A stretch of DNA of 64,000 nt, taken from contig DXFH01000002.1 in the NCBI GenBank assembly GCA_019114515.1, forward strand, positions 103,266-167,265. Reading direction: 5' to 3'. The notes under the pieces were generated by a model. That model made no database searches and had not been told where the DNA came from. It saw only the letters and a list, made by a program, of their open reading frames with translations. The position numbers and the translations under genes were made by a program. Positions 9,456 through 16,676 of this stretch are shown piece after piece. Position 1 is the stretch's first letter; each line of letters starts with the position of its first letter. This stretch comes from Candidatus Limosilactobacillus merdigallinarum (GTDB lineage: Bacteria; Bacillota; Bacilli; Lactobacillales; Lactobacillaceae).

Positions 9456-10299
9456 TCCACTCCGCTAAATCCACGGTTTGTTGCATCAAAGTGGCGATCG
9501 TCACTGGTCCTACCCCACCAGGTACAGGCGTAATCTTGTCAGCCACCGTCTTCACCTGGTCAAAGTCAACATCGCCAACCAAGTGACCATCAGACTGTCG
9601 ATTAATCCCCACATCAATGACCGTGGCACCTGGCTTTATATCCTTAGCCTGTACAAACTTCGGGTGCCCAACGCCAACGATTAATAAATCTGCATTCTTC
9701 GTATAGTACTGAGGATCTGCCGTCAGATGATTAATCATCGTGACCGTCGCGTTCGCATTCGTTAATAATGACAGCATTGGTTTGCCCACCAAATTACTGC
9801 GCCCAATAATGACGACATTGCTGCCGGCAACCGGCACCTGATACTTATTCAGCATCGTCATAATGCCTCGGGGCGTGCACGGAATTGGGTAGTTGCCTTC
9901 TTCGTTGGCGTAGAGTTTGCCAACATTCAACGGGTGGAAGCCATCTACATCCTTAGCGGGATCGATTGCTTGTACCAAACTCGTTTCATCTAATTGGTCA
10001 GGCAATGGGGACTGAACCAAAATGGCATTAATCTGGTCATCATTATTGAATTCCTGAATCGATGCTAAGACCTCTGATTGTCGTGCATCAGCAGGGAAAC
10101 GTTTCAAAATCGAGCGGATGCCCAGTTTTTTTGCTTTACGGTCCTTATTACGGGTATAAATCACGCTCGCCGGATCATCACCAACTAAAATAACTGCAAT
10201 GCCAGGAACAATTCCTCGCTTCTTTAAATCTGCGACCCGTTGTGCTGTTTCTGCATTTAAATCGGCAGCCAGTTTACGGCCATCAATGATAGTTGCCAT
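9418..10299 (-). CDS. folD: Methylenetetrahydrofolate dehydrogenase / methenyl-THF cyclohydrolase
   Basis: FolD interconverts 5,10-methylene-, methenyl- and 10-formyl-tetrahydrofolate for purine and formyl-Met-tRNA synthesis. The 293-aa protein has [14 protein letters not shown] (catalytic Lys region near 55), the QSPLPDQLD segment, DVDGFHP, and the Rossmann motif [14 protein letters not shown]. The C-terminus contains [11 protein letters not shown]. It starts at ATG with GAGGTTC upstream and is separated from nusB by a terminator, yet its end overlaps xseA, so it may lead a folD-xseA-xseB-ispA-tlyA-argR unit. Confidence 0.97.
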   Translation of the reverse strand: MATIIDGRKLAADLNAETAQRVADLKKRGIVPGIAVILVGDDPASVIYTRNKDRKAKKLGIRSILKRFPADARQSEVLASIQEFNNDDQINAILVQSPLPDQLDETSLVQAIDPAKDVDGFHPLNVGKLYANEEGNYPIPCTPRGIMTMLNKYQVPVAGSNVVIIGRSNLVGKPMLSLLTNANATVTMINHLTADPQYYTKNADLLIVGVGHPKFVQAKDIKPGATVIDVGINRQSDGHLVGDVDFDQVKTVADKITPVPGGVGPVTIATLMQQTVDLAEWSEQDAARKAVNC

Positions 10300-10322
10300 G
10301 TGAACCTCCTCAAATTAAACAA

Positions 10323-10347
10323 AAGACCCCTGTTACGTAAGCAGGAG
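10323..10347 (-). terminator. Terminator between nusB and folD
   Basis: On the minus strand GACTCCTG pairs with CAGGGGTC (one G-U pair) around a nine-base loop and is followed by TTTTGTTT. It would end the Asp23-nusB transcript. Confidence 0.8.
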
Positions 10348-10360
10348 TCCCCATTAACTA

Positions 10361-10774
10361 TTATTTATTTGCGTGCTCTTGTTCGTAATGACCTAAGACA
10401 CCGTTAATGAAGCGCCGTGATTTATCATCACTAAAACTCTTAGCTAGCTGCAGCGCTTCGTTGATCGCAACCGCGACTGGCAGCTTTTCAAATTGAAGTT
10501 CATACAAGGCCAGCCGCAAAATAACCAGGTTTGGACGCTCCAACCGCTCAACTGTCCAACCAGGTTCCAGATATTGACTAATTGTCTGGTCAATTTCATC
10601 CTGGTGATCCAACACCCCATTAACTAACTCTTCCAAATAAGCTGGAACTTCTTCGTTAGCATCTAGTTTTAACAGTTGACGGTAAAGCTGCTCACGATCT
10701 TCATCCGGTGTAGCAATCAAGGCAAACAGCGCCTGGAATGCGGCCACCCGAATCGTGTGTCGACTAAAACTCAC
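10361..10774 (-). CDS. nusB: Transcription antitermination factor NusB
   Basis: NusB forms the rRNA antitermination complex with S10 at boxA. The 137-aa all-helical protein shows the family pattern: HTIRVAAFQALFAL at the N-terminus, then LVNGVLDHQDEIDQTI, and the C-terminal ILRLALYEL followed by AINEALQLAKSFSDDKSRRFINGVL. The GTG start overlaps the stop of the upstream Asp23-family gene by four bases (GTGA), with GAGGACAC upstream. Confidence 0.96.
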   Translation of the reverse strand: MSFSRHTIRVAAFQALFALIATPDEDREQLYRQLLKLDANEEVPAYLEELVNGVLDHQDEIDQTISQYLEPGWTVERLERPNLVILRLALYELQFEKLPVAVAINEALQLAKSFSDDKSRRFINGVLGHYEQEHANK

Positions 10775-11214
10775 TTTGTGTCCTCACTTTCATTTTCATC
10801 CTGACCAAAAATGTCATTAGGGTCAATTTCCTGATCAGTCTTAGTTGGCGTAATTCCTTGAATGTGGACATTTACTAAACCAACCTTTAAATCAGTCATC
10901 AAGGCAACCTGCTGCTTAATCTTATTTTGAATTTCAGCAGCTACCTGGGGAACATCTTTGCCGTAATCAACATAGACGGCCACATCAAAAGTCAATGAGT
11001 GATCGTCTTCAATTGTTAAGTGAACGCCACGACGATAATCAGAACGTCCTAACATTTCGCCCACGTTATTGGCAAATGTGCCGTGCATGCGGGAAACTCC
11101 ATCCACTTGGCTGGCGGCAATCCCGGCGATAAATTCTAATACTTGCGGCGCAATCTTGATCGAGCCCATGCTCTGGTCTTCATTGCTTAACCGAATTGCT
11201 GTATCTTCTGCCAT
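10771..11214 (-). CDS. Asp23/Gls24-family envelope stress protein (YqhY type)
   Basis: This 147-aa Asp23-family protein has the core GSIKIAPQVLEFIAGIAASQVDGV and VDYGKDVPQVAAEIQNKIKQQVALM typical of YqhY. Members are membrane-associated in some cocci; in Bacillus YqhY affects acetyl-CoA carboxylase activity. The ATG at 11214 with GGAGG upstream is preferred over an in-frame ATG at 11265, which lacks a ribosome site. It is cotranscribed with nusB. In Bacillus accB-accC precede it; here the acc genes and efp are both absent upstream. Confidence 0.93.
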   Translation of the reverse strand: MAEDTAIRLSNEDQSMGSIKIAPQVLEFIAGIAASQVDGVSRMHGTFANNVGEMLGRSDYRRGVHLTIEDDHSLTFDVAVYVDYGKDVPQVAAEIQNKIKQQVALMTDLKVGLVNVHIQGITPTKTDQEIDPNDIFGQDENESEDTK

Positions 11215-11282
11215 TATTTGACCTCCATTGTGGTGGAACGCCACCGATTTTGTATTTGTATTCATTAAACAATATCCATTTC

Positions 11283-11311
11283 ATTTTGCACTAAGCAAGC
11301 ACAAAATGCAA
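11283..11311 (-). promoter_or_regulatory. Probable promoter for the Asp23-nusB unit
   Basis: On the minus strand TTGCAT and CAAAAT are separated by 17 bases, about 60 bases before the Asp23 start. The -10 is only fair. The element also contains an inverted repeat (ATTTTGTGC / GCAAAAT) that could be an operator or chance. Confidence 0.5.
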
Positions 11312-11425
11312 CTATCCGTCACCTTATTAACCAAGAAAACCATTAATCACTTTGCATTGCAGCCGCTTTTGCCAATTAATTAGTATTATTGACCACTTAA
11401 TCAATAAGTAATGATCAAATAGTGC

Positions 11426-12499
11426 TTAATCGACAACAACCAGATCTGTTGGCGTATGCGTTAGCTGTTGTGCTGGGCCATGGCCAATCACCAAATCATC
11501 TTCAATGCGAACACCACCCAAACCAGGTACATAAAGTCCCGGCTCGACTGTGATTACCTCATTTGTTTGCAGACGCAGGTGCTTAGCATTAGGGCCATAA
11601 GCTAACGGCATCTCATGAACAGCCAGGCCAATGCCATGGCCCATCCCATGAATGAATCGATCTCCTAAACCAGCCTCTTCAATCACTTGGCGGCCATAAT
11701 GATCTAAGGACGCACCATTAATTCCGGTATGTGCACGTTGGATGACCGCCTTTTGAGCAGCGAGAACCAATCCATACATTTCTTTTAATTCAGGAGCTAC
11801 TTCGCCTATCGCAAACGTCCTGGTCATGTCGGCCGTATAGCCATTGACAAAATAGCCAAAATCGAGAGTCACCAATTCACCCCTTTGAATGGCACGGTTG
11901 GTCACGGTGGCATGAGGCTTGGCGCCATTCTCACCACTGGCAATGATGGTAGGGAAAGAGGCAGCCGTTGCACCATGATCTTTCATCCAAAAGTCCAGCC
12001 GGTTAGCCAATTCACGTTCTGTCATCCCAGGCTTAACGATACTCAACACATAACGATAGCCGCTATCCAGTAGCGCCGCGGCGTTGCTCAACAACTCAAT
12101 TTCATGGATATCCTTAATTTCACGCATCCGTTCAATTAACTGGTGGAAAGGAACCAAGTCGGTGGTCATTAAATTATCTAGTAAGTCATAAAGCGAATAT
12201 GAGATGCCATCTTCAAAACCCAACACATCAATATCCATGCCCTGGCAAATTTTATTCAAGCTGCCATAATAATCACCACTGATCGTTGCCACTACTTCAT
12301 CACTATCGAATTCAGCCAACAATTCAGCATACCGTGCATCCGTAATCAAAATGGCATTTTCTGCAGTTACTAATAAACAGCCATCCCCCGCTGCCAAACT
12401 AAAACCCGTTAGGTAGTAAATATTAAGCGGATCGGTGACTAAAAATGCATCAATATATAATTCAGGAAACCTTTTTTGCAAACGGGAAATTCTGGTCAT
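11426..12499 (-). CDS. M24-family Xaa-Pro aminopeptidase/dipeptidase
   Basis: This metallopeptidase releases N-terminal residues next to proline. The 357-aa protein has an N-terminal creatinase-like domain (about 1-125) and a pita-bread catalytic domain. Metal-binding segments are TLDFGYFVNGYTADMTRTF, HGMGHGIGLAVHE and ITVEPGLYVPG followed by RIEDD. The ATG at 12499 fits the GAGGTAG ribosome site better than the adjoining GTG. In Firmicutes this gene normally precedes efp; here the next gene is the Asp23-family one. Aminopeptidase versus dipeptidase cannot be settled from sequence. Confidence 0.94.
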   Translation of the reverse strand: MTRISRLQKRFPELYIDAFLVTDPLNIYYLTGFSLAAGDGCLLVTAENAILITDARYAELLAEFDSDEVVATISGDYYGSLNKICQGMDIDVLGFEDGISYSLYDLLDNLMTTDLVPFHQLIERMREIKDIHEIELLSNAAALLDSGYRYVLSIVKPGMTERELANRLDFWMKDHGATAASFPTIIASGENGAKPHATVTNRAIQRGELVTLDFGYFVNGYTADMTRTFAIGEVAPELKEMYGLVLAAQKAVIQRAHTGINGASLDHYGRQVIEEAGLGDRFIHGMGHGIGLAVHEMPLAYGPNAKHLRLQTNEVITVEPGLYVPGLGGVRIEDDLVIGHGPAQQLTHTPTDLVVVD

Positions 12500-12561
12500 C
12501 ACAACTACCTCACTTGCGTCATTATAGTTTTATTCTATCACTTGCAGATGAGTCATTAGAT

Positions 12562-12597
12562 ACAAAAAAAGACCTATGCAAAACACAGGTCTTTTGG
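12562..12597 (-). terminator. Terminator of the rplU-prp-rpmA operon
   Basis: Minus strand: AAAAGACCTGTG and CATAGGTCTTTTTTT form a stem with a T7 tail just after rpmA. Confidence 0.88.
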
Positions 12598-12606
12598 TAT
12601 ATCTAG

Positions 12607-12900
12607 TTAGGCTTCTTCAGCTTCAGCAACTGGGTAAACGGAAACCTGACGCTTGCTACGACCAAGGCGTTCGAACTTAACAACACCATCGATCTTTGCA
12701 AACAGGGTGTCATCACCACCACGGCCAACATTGGCACCTGGGTAGATGTGAGTACCACGCTGCCGGTAAATAATTGAGCCGGATGTTACGACAGAACCAT
12801 CAGCCGCCTTAGTACCAAGACGACGACCAGCTGAGTTCCGACCGTTGGCAGTGGAACCGCCCCCTTTGTGGTGGGAGAAGAATTGGAGATCCATAATCAT
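12607..12900 (-). CDS. rpmA: 50S ribosomal protein L27 with cleavable N-terminal extension
   Basis: L27 lies near the peptidyl-transferase centre. The 97-aa precursor begins [20 protein letters not shown]. The LQFF motif is the Firmicute site after which the Prp protease cuts so that the mature N-terminus starts at the S-H-H-K region. The rest ([44 protein letters not shown]) is standard L27. Its ATG overlaps the prp stop by four bases, coupling protease and substrate. Confidence 0.97.
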   Translation of the reverse strand: MIMDLQFFSHHKGGGSTANGRNSAGRRLGTKAADGSVVTSGSIIYRQRGTHIYPGANVGRGGDDTLFAKIDGVVKFERLGRSKRQVSVYPVAEAEEA

Positions 12901-13244
12901 ACTTGTTCACCTCCAGCATGAACTTCATGTATTTTAATAGAAACGAAATCTGGATACTGTTCTTGAATATCCTCCATGGCATTCAAGAAGGTATTCATTA
13001 AAATTTGCGCATCATGGCCAGTAGCAATCTGCGTAACTTGTAAATAGCCGCCTTCAGTGTCATTTTTATCAATTTTAGGTGTTGAATGAACTACCTTGGT
13101 TAATCCATTAACCGTTGAAATTGACAACACAGAGACTGCAGCACAAACAATGTCGTGACCATAATCACCAGCGTCAGCATGACCAGTCAGCTTAAACGCA
13201 ACGGTTTGATGATTGGGAGTTATGGAGAAACTTGCCTTAATCAT
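12897..13244 (-). CDS. prp: Ribosomal-processing cysteine protease Prp
   Basis: Prp removes the N-terminal extension of L27, an essential step in Firmicutes. The 115-aa protein has the catalytic His in [22 protein letters not shown] (His22) and the catalytic Cys in the same segment (Cys34), the expected H-x11-C spacing. Its ribosome site is poor and the start lies ten bases after rplU, so it is probably translated by coupling. It sits between rplU and rpmA, the conserved position. Confidence 0.95.
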   Translation of the reverse strand: MIKASFSITPNHQTVAFKLTGHADAGDYGHDIVCAAVSVLSISTVNGLTKVVHSTPKIDKNDTEGGYLQVTQIATGHDAQILMNTFLNAMEDIQEQYPDFVSIKIHEVHAGGEQV

Positions 13245-13253
13245 CTTAAAAAC

Positions 13254-13562
13254 TTAGGCGTTGATCTTGTCAACAGTCAGCTTAGTGTATGGCTGACGGT
13301 GACCTTGCTTAGTGTGGGTGTGCTTCTTTGGCTTGTACTTGAAGGTAACAACCTTCCTGTCCTTACCCTGCTTTTCAACAGTAGCTTCAACTGAAGCACC
13401 ATCAACATAAGGTTGACCGATCTTAACGTCGTCACCACCAACAAAGACAACTTTGTCGAAGGTTACCTTGTCGCCAGCCTTAACGTCCAGCTTTTCAACA
13501 AAGATAGACTTGCCAGCTTCAACCTTGTATTGCTTACCACCGGTAACAATAATTGCGTACAT
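13254..13562 (-). CDS. rplU: 50S ribosomal protein L21
   Basis: L21 binds 23S rRNA early in assembly. The 102-aa protein begins [17 protein letters not shown] and ends with [18 protein letters not shown], both family hallmarks. The ATG at 13562 follows AAGGAGGTG; the longer in-frame reading from 13649 lies in the untranslated leader. Confidence 0.97.
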   Translation of the reverse strand: MYAIIVTGGKQYKVEAGKSIFVEKLDVKAGDKVTFDKVVFVGGDDVKIGQPYVDGASVEATVEKQGKDRKVVTFKYKPKKHTHTKQGHRQPYTKLTVDKINA

Positions 13563-13658
13563 CTTGTGCACCTCCTTAAATCTCAGACTCGCCGAGACAA
13601 GCAGCAAAGCTTTTAACTTGTCGTCGTGCGGTTGTAGTTGTTGGTTCACAAATACAAC
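13563..13658 (-). promoter_or_regulatory. 5' leader of rplU, candidate L21 autoregulatory leader
   Basis: About 95 bases separate the predicted transcription start from the rplU ATG and contain no gene. On the minus strand the leader has GACGACAAG near the 5' side, and CTTGTCTCGGCGAGTCTGAG just before the ribosome site, able to form short helices (CTC-GGC-GAG, CTTGTC with GACAAG). L21 leaders are an established autoregulatory class in Firmicutes; assignment here rests on position and local pairing only. Confidence 0.5.
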
Positions 13659-13664
13659 GTTTGT

Positions 13665-13693
13665 ATATTACCAATAAATGTGACCAACGTCAA
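13665..13693 (-). promoter_or_regulatory. Strong sigma-A promoter of rplU-prp-rpmA
   Basis: Minus strand: -35 TTGACG (13693-13688), 17-base spacer, -10 TAATAT (13670-13665). It begins only five bases past the stop of the TetR-family gene. Confidence 0.85.
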
Positions 13694-13697
13694 GGCA

Positions 13698-14339
13698 TTA
13701 CAGCTTTATTTGTGGATTAACATTGTAGTCAAAAAATGAAGTTAAGAGCAGCTTATCACCACTGTAAGTATTAAGCATTTTGGCTACACTACTAGTCATG
13801 TAACGAGAAGTGTAAATCAGGCCATTATTCAACCATTGAGCAATTAAGCCCAGCAAAGCGGACGTCATAAATGCCACTTGTACCTTAATTGGTACATCAA
13901 GTTCATCTAATTCATCATGCATTGTCTTGCCATATTTCAGCATCTCATCAGAAAGGCGTGCATAGAATTGACGGTAAAAGTCGTTATTCTGTGTCCGATC
14001 AAGCAAAATGGTGAAGATATCCGAATTCTTTTCAATGTAGTCAAAGGCACGATTCAAAGAAAAGACCTTTACCGGTTCCGCAATATGATCAACATCGTTA
14101 TTAATCATAACGTTGTCGAACAATTCATCAATAATTTCCTGCATGGCACGACTAATGAAATCATGCTTATCCTTATAATGAAGATAAAAAGTACCACGGG
14201 TAATGTGCGCAGTTTCAGTAATCTTTTGCACACTAATATCATCCAGCTTCTCACTTTGCATTAAAAAGACTAAAGCATGCCGCAAGTTCAAACGGGTTTT
14301 GACCACTCGAGGATCTAATTTGCTACTATTACTCATCAT
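13698..14339 (-). CDS. TetR/AcrR-family transcriptional regulator
   Basis: This is a roughly 213-aa regulator. The N-terminal helix-turn-helix (about 15-65) includes DDISVQKITETAHITRGTFYLHYKDKHDF, split normally as helix, turn and the FYLHYKDK recognition-helix end. The C-terminal ligand domain (about 80-213) is divergent and ends with ALLGLIAQWLNNGLIYTSRYM, as in the Firmicute DhaS/YkgF-like subgroup. The ATG at 14339 follows GGAG; the long in-frame extension to 14387 lacks a ribosome site. No target gene is evident next to it, so the ligand and regulon are unknown. Confidence 0.9.
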   Translation of the reverse strand: MMSNSSKLDPRVVKTRLNLRHALVFLMQSEKLDDISVQKITETAHITRGTFYLHYKDKHDFISRAMQEIIDELFDNVMINNDVDHIAEPVKVFSLNRAFDYIEKNSDIFTILLDRTQNNDFYRQFYARLSDEMLKYGKTMHDELDELDVPIKVQVAFMTSALLGLIAQWLNNGLIYTSRYMTSSVAKMLNTYSGDKLLLTSFFDYNVNPQIKL

Positions 14340-14467
14340 ATAGAACTCCATTCTCATTCTATTAATTAAGCCTTTATCAATGAACATTGTAGGCTAAGAA
14401 AGCGCATTGGTCAAAAGAAAAGTAAACATTTTGAAAACGCATATCTAATAGTGCTTATTAATAGTAC

Positions 14468-14496
14468 TTGACTGAAAAATTAAGGGATTATAACAT
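14468..14496 (+). promoter_or_regulatory. Probable tRNA-Arg promoter
   Basis: TTGACT (14468-14473) and TAACAT (14491-14496) are 17 bases apart and end 11 bases before the tRNA. An overlapping TATAAC gives a 15-base spacer. Confidence 0.55.
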
Positions 14497-14507
14497 ATTA
14501 AGTGTTT

Positions 14508-14581
14508 GGGAGGATAGCTCAATTGGATAGAGCATTGGTCTTCTAAACCAAAGGTTGTGGGTTCGATTCCCACTCTTCTCA
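14508..14581 (+). tRNA. tRNA-Arg (anticodon TCT)
   Basis: A 74-base cloverleaf can be drawn by eye. The acceptor stem is GGGAGGA with TCTTCTC (two G-U pairs), discriminator A. The D-arm is GCTC/GAGC with the AATTGGATA loop. The anticodon stem is TTGGT/ACCAA with loop CTTCTAA, and the T-arm is GTGGG-TTCGATT-CCCAC. The anticodon TCT reads AGA. CCA is not encoded. It stands alone, not in a tRNA cluster. Confidence 0.96.
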
Positions 14582-14586
14582 TTTAA

Positions 14587-14632
14587 CGGGCGGTAAAGAT
14601 GCTTGATATATCAACATCTTTCCGTCTTTTTG
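14587..14632 (+). terminator. Terminator after tRNA-Arg
   Basis: GGGCGGTAAAGATG pairs with CATCTTTCCGTC around the loop CTTGATATATCAA and is followed by TTTTTG. Confidence 0.8.
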
Positions 14633-14948
14633 TTTAGCTAGTCCGCCACTAAGTCCGCTTTCTTCTCCCACCAGTAAATAAGTAAACACTTCTTAACACT
14701 AAAAAATCAGCCTCGAGTATTATACAAAAACCCGGTGAATTATTCAGCAAAAATCTATATAAATTTTAGAAAATAAATAAATTAATCAAAACACTTTTAA
14801 TACCTGATGTTAAAGGGGTTTACTAGTCATACGACGCCATTTTAAAAGAAAGTATTAAGTTTGAATATCTTTTGTTACAAAAGCGTTGCATTTCTGCAAT
14901 ATTTTAGCAATAATACTATATAGACAATGCTTTTGTGGAGGTGTAGCA
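14633..14948. other. 316-base non-coding stretch downstream of tRNA-Arg
   Basis: No convincing gene is present. Near the tRNA end are two copies of AGTCCGC (in AGTCCGCCACTAAGTCCGC, 14640-14658). On the minus strand a short open frame crosses this region and the tRNA terminator, reading VGEESGLSGGLAKQKDG and stopping near 14582. It may be the worn C-terminus of a protein, perhaps from an element once inserted at the tRNA, or chance. The rest is AT-rich, with a plausible promoter for the small gene at 14949 around 14880-14925. Confidence 0.4.
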
Positions 14949-15083
14949 ATGTTACCATTCTTTATTATTGTGTTGATTCTTTCTTTGTCTGTAGTTGCTC
15001 AAGTGAAGTATGGTACGAAAGTGCCATCCTCCACCAGCCGGATTGGCAAGCATGCTATGGAATCTAGCCGTCGAAAAGCATAG
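14949..15083 (+). CDS. 44-aa predicted single-span membrane peptide
   Basis: MLPFFIIVLILSLSVVAQVK forms one hydrophobic helix (about 2-18), followed by a short, basic, Ser-rich tail ending SSRRKA. The ATG follows GGAGG with eight bases spacing, and a perfect intrinsic terminator follows the stop, so it is very likely a real gene. Positive charge is on the C-terminal side, suggesting N-out/C-in topology. The family and function are unknown; it is not in an operon. Confidence 0.75.
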   Translation: MLPFFIIVLILSLSVVAQVKYGTKVPSSTSRIGKHAMESSRRKA

Positions 15084-15111
15084 CCTGATATTTCTTTTAT
15101 CTTATCAACCT

Positions 15112-15145
15112 AAAAAGATGCTGCATTCTATGCAGCATCTTTTTT
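15112..15145 (+). terminator. Terminator after the 44-aa membrane peptide gene
   Basis: AAAAAGATGCTGCAT and ATGCAGCATCTTTTTT form a near-perfect stem with T-run. Confidence 0.9.
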
Positions 15146-15169
15146 GTCTTATCTTATTTAAATAAATCA

Positions 15170-15205
15170 ATGACTCATGCGTCACTTCCGTCACACATGA
15201 GTCAT
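15170..15205 (-). terminator. Palindromic hairpin after the unknown three-gene operon
   Basis: ATGACTCATG (15170-15179) and CATGAGTCAT (15196-15205) are perfect ten-base arms around a 16-base loop. On the minus strand it lies 14 bases after the last stop of the operon and is followed by TGATTTATTT, a weak T-tract. The loop contains GTCAC twice. It may act as a terminator or an mRNA 3'-end stabiliser. Confidence 0.6.
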
Positions 15206-15218
15206 CTGGTTTAAAATA

Positions 15219-15734
15219 CTATTCTCCTAATAAAGAACTGACCAATTGATCATGGGCTTGCATAATTTCGTTTTCCTCAAGTTGCAAATCAACCAGTCCC
15301 CACTTTAAGAAGAGATGCCAGGCATGGCGATAATAATCTTGCTGGTGAGTTGTGTAAGCTGAAAACATAAACTGCTTAATGGCCAAATATTGTTGGTCGG
15401 CAACGGTCGCTTTGTCGGCAGGATCCGCTGCTATTATCCGTTGAAAAGCATCCTTATCCATAACAACTAAATGGGTCCACTGCTTCCGGGCACTGAAAAT
15501 CAACATCCACTGCATAGCAACAGTATATGCCTGCAACAGTTCTGTGTGAGTTAATGCTTGATGCTTAACCAGCCCATAATCAAATTGTGCTTGATAACAG
15601 CTTGCTAAAGACTGATCGAGCCGCACCATAATCTCTCGCAAATGGCCTTCAGGACCTAGTAAAAGATCACGCTTATCGATTAACTGATTATCTAAATAAA
15701 TTGCATCTTGCAGCAGCTTAGTAATGTCTAGCAT
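15219..15734 (-). CDS. Unknown protein, resembles a degenerate all-alpha dUTPase (third gene of operon)
   Basis: A 171-aa, mostly helical, soluble protein. The layout follows the dimeric dUTPase/MazG-like fold: an N-terminal helix ending LDNQLIDKRDLL, a second helix REIMVRLDQSLASCYQ where active enzymes have an ExxE(E) set, a third helix LLQAYTVAMQWMLIF, and a C-terminal YYRHAWHLFLKWGLVDLQLEENEIMQAH. The catalytic acidic residues expected in helices two and three are not present, so if the relation is right it is probably not an active nucleotide pyrophosphatase. It follows the 309-aa gene by 12 bases. The fold match is by eye only. Confidence 0.75.
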   Translation of the reverse strand: MLDITKLLQDAIYLDNQLIDKRDLLLGPEGHLREIMVRLDQSLASCYQAQFDYGLVKHQALTHTELLQAYTVAMQWMLIFSARKQWTHLVVMDKDAFQRIIAADPADKATVADQQYLAIKQFMFSAYTTHQQDYYRHAWHLFLKWGLVDLQLEENEIMQAHDQLVSSLLGE

Positions 15735-15746
15735 TCAATCACTCCA

Positions 15747-16676
15747 TTATTCAGCAAAAATCAACGGATCAGAACGAACGGCCAAGGCCTCCCGATTGTC
15801 CAGGTACCAATCCCGAATCATCTTGTAGTGCAATAAAACATCAAAGAAGGAAACTTCCTCGTCGTTATCAACCACGCGGAATGCCCACTGGCGGCTGTAA
15901 TCGTCCGGATCGAATCCTAATTCAATATGTACTTCCCGATCTAGTTGCAAAGAGGCACCATTATTGTGTGGCAAGTTCAATAACCGGTAATCGGAATCAG
16001 CCGTTTCCACAAAGAGTTTATCAATCACTTGTAGGTCTAATTCTGGTTGCGATAGGCGAGCTAAGAAGTCATTAGCCGTTTCCAAGATGCCCAGATCAAT
16101 CTGGAATTTCAGCTGATCCTTCAGTATATGAGCAAAACTGATTAACGGTTTGATGGCGGCTGCCAGATCCAGATCACTGTAATGATCAATTTCCCGCACG
16201 ATAAAGAAGTTTACTAAGGCACGGTTGCTAAAACGTAATGCCGTCTTTTCCAAATTAAGATAGAAAAGTGGTTCATGATTTTCTTGTTCCGTGAAAAAGG
16301 CGCCACCTTGTTTATCATCTAATTCAAACTTAAAAGTAATCTTGTCGCCAAAGTTAGCTAATTGTAATGCCAGCGAATGGTCTTCATTTTCATGCAGACT
16401 AACACCCTCAACCTGGTTCAGCTGCAATAAACGATACATAAACAGCAGGTAATAATCAGCCGTTTCATAATGCTGGGGGAATTTAACAAAAGCGTTCGTT
16501 AAATCAATGGCATCCAACTGCTTCATTGCATCCAACAGGTCACTGGATTGTTCAGTGGAAGCAAGCTGGTTAAGCAAAGCAACGTACTTTTCACCTACAG
16601 TCAGGCCTTCCTTAATGGAGTTACTCAGCGCTAAAACTTTACTGCTGGTGTTGGTGGTAACTTTTTCCTCAGTCAT
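15747..16676 (-). CDS. Unknown 309-aa protein (second gene of operon)
   Basis: I do not recognise this family. It is an acidic, soluble protein without signal peptide or membrane segment. It alternates helical stretches (SNSIKEGLTVGEKYVALLNQL) with beta-like hydrophobic stretches (ITFKFELDD, PLFYLNLEKTALRF, QLDREVHIELGF, WAFRVVDND). The ATG at 16676 follows AGGTG by seven bases and overlaps the stop of the upstream coiled-coil gene by eight bases, so the two are translationally coupled and likely act together. Confidence 0.8.
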   Translation of the reverse strand: MTEEKVTTNTSSKVLALSNSIKEGLTVGEKYVALLNQLASTEQSSDLLDAMKQLDAIDLTNAFVKFPQHYETADYYLLFMYRLLQLNQVEGVSLHENEDHSLALQLANFGDKITFKFELDDKQGGAFFTEQENHEPLFYLNLEKTALRFSNRALVNFFIVREIDHYSDLDLAAAIKPLISFAHILKDQLKFQIDLGILETANDFLARLSQPELDLQVIDKLFVETADSDYRLLNLPHNNGASLQLDREVHIELGFDPDDYSRQWAFRVVDNDEEVSFFDVLLHYKMIRDWYLDNREALAVRSDPLIFAE

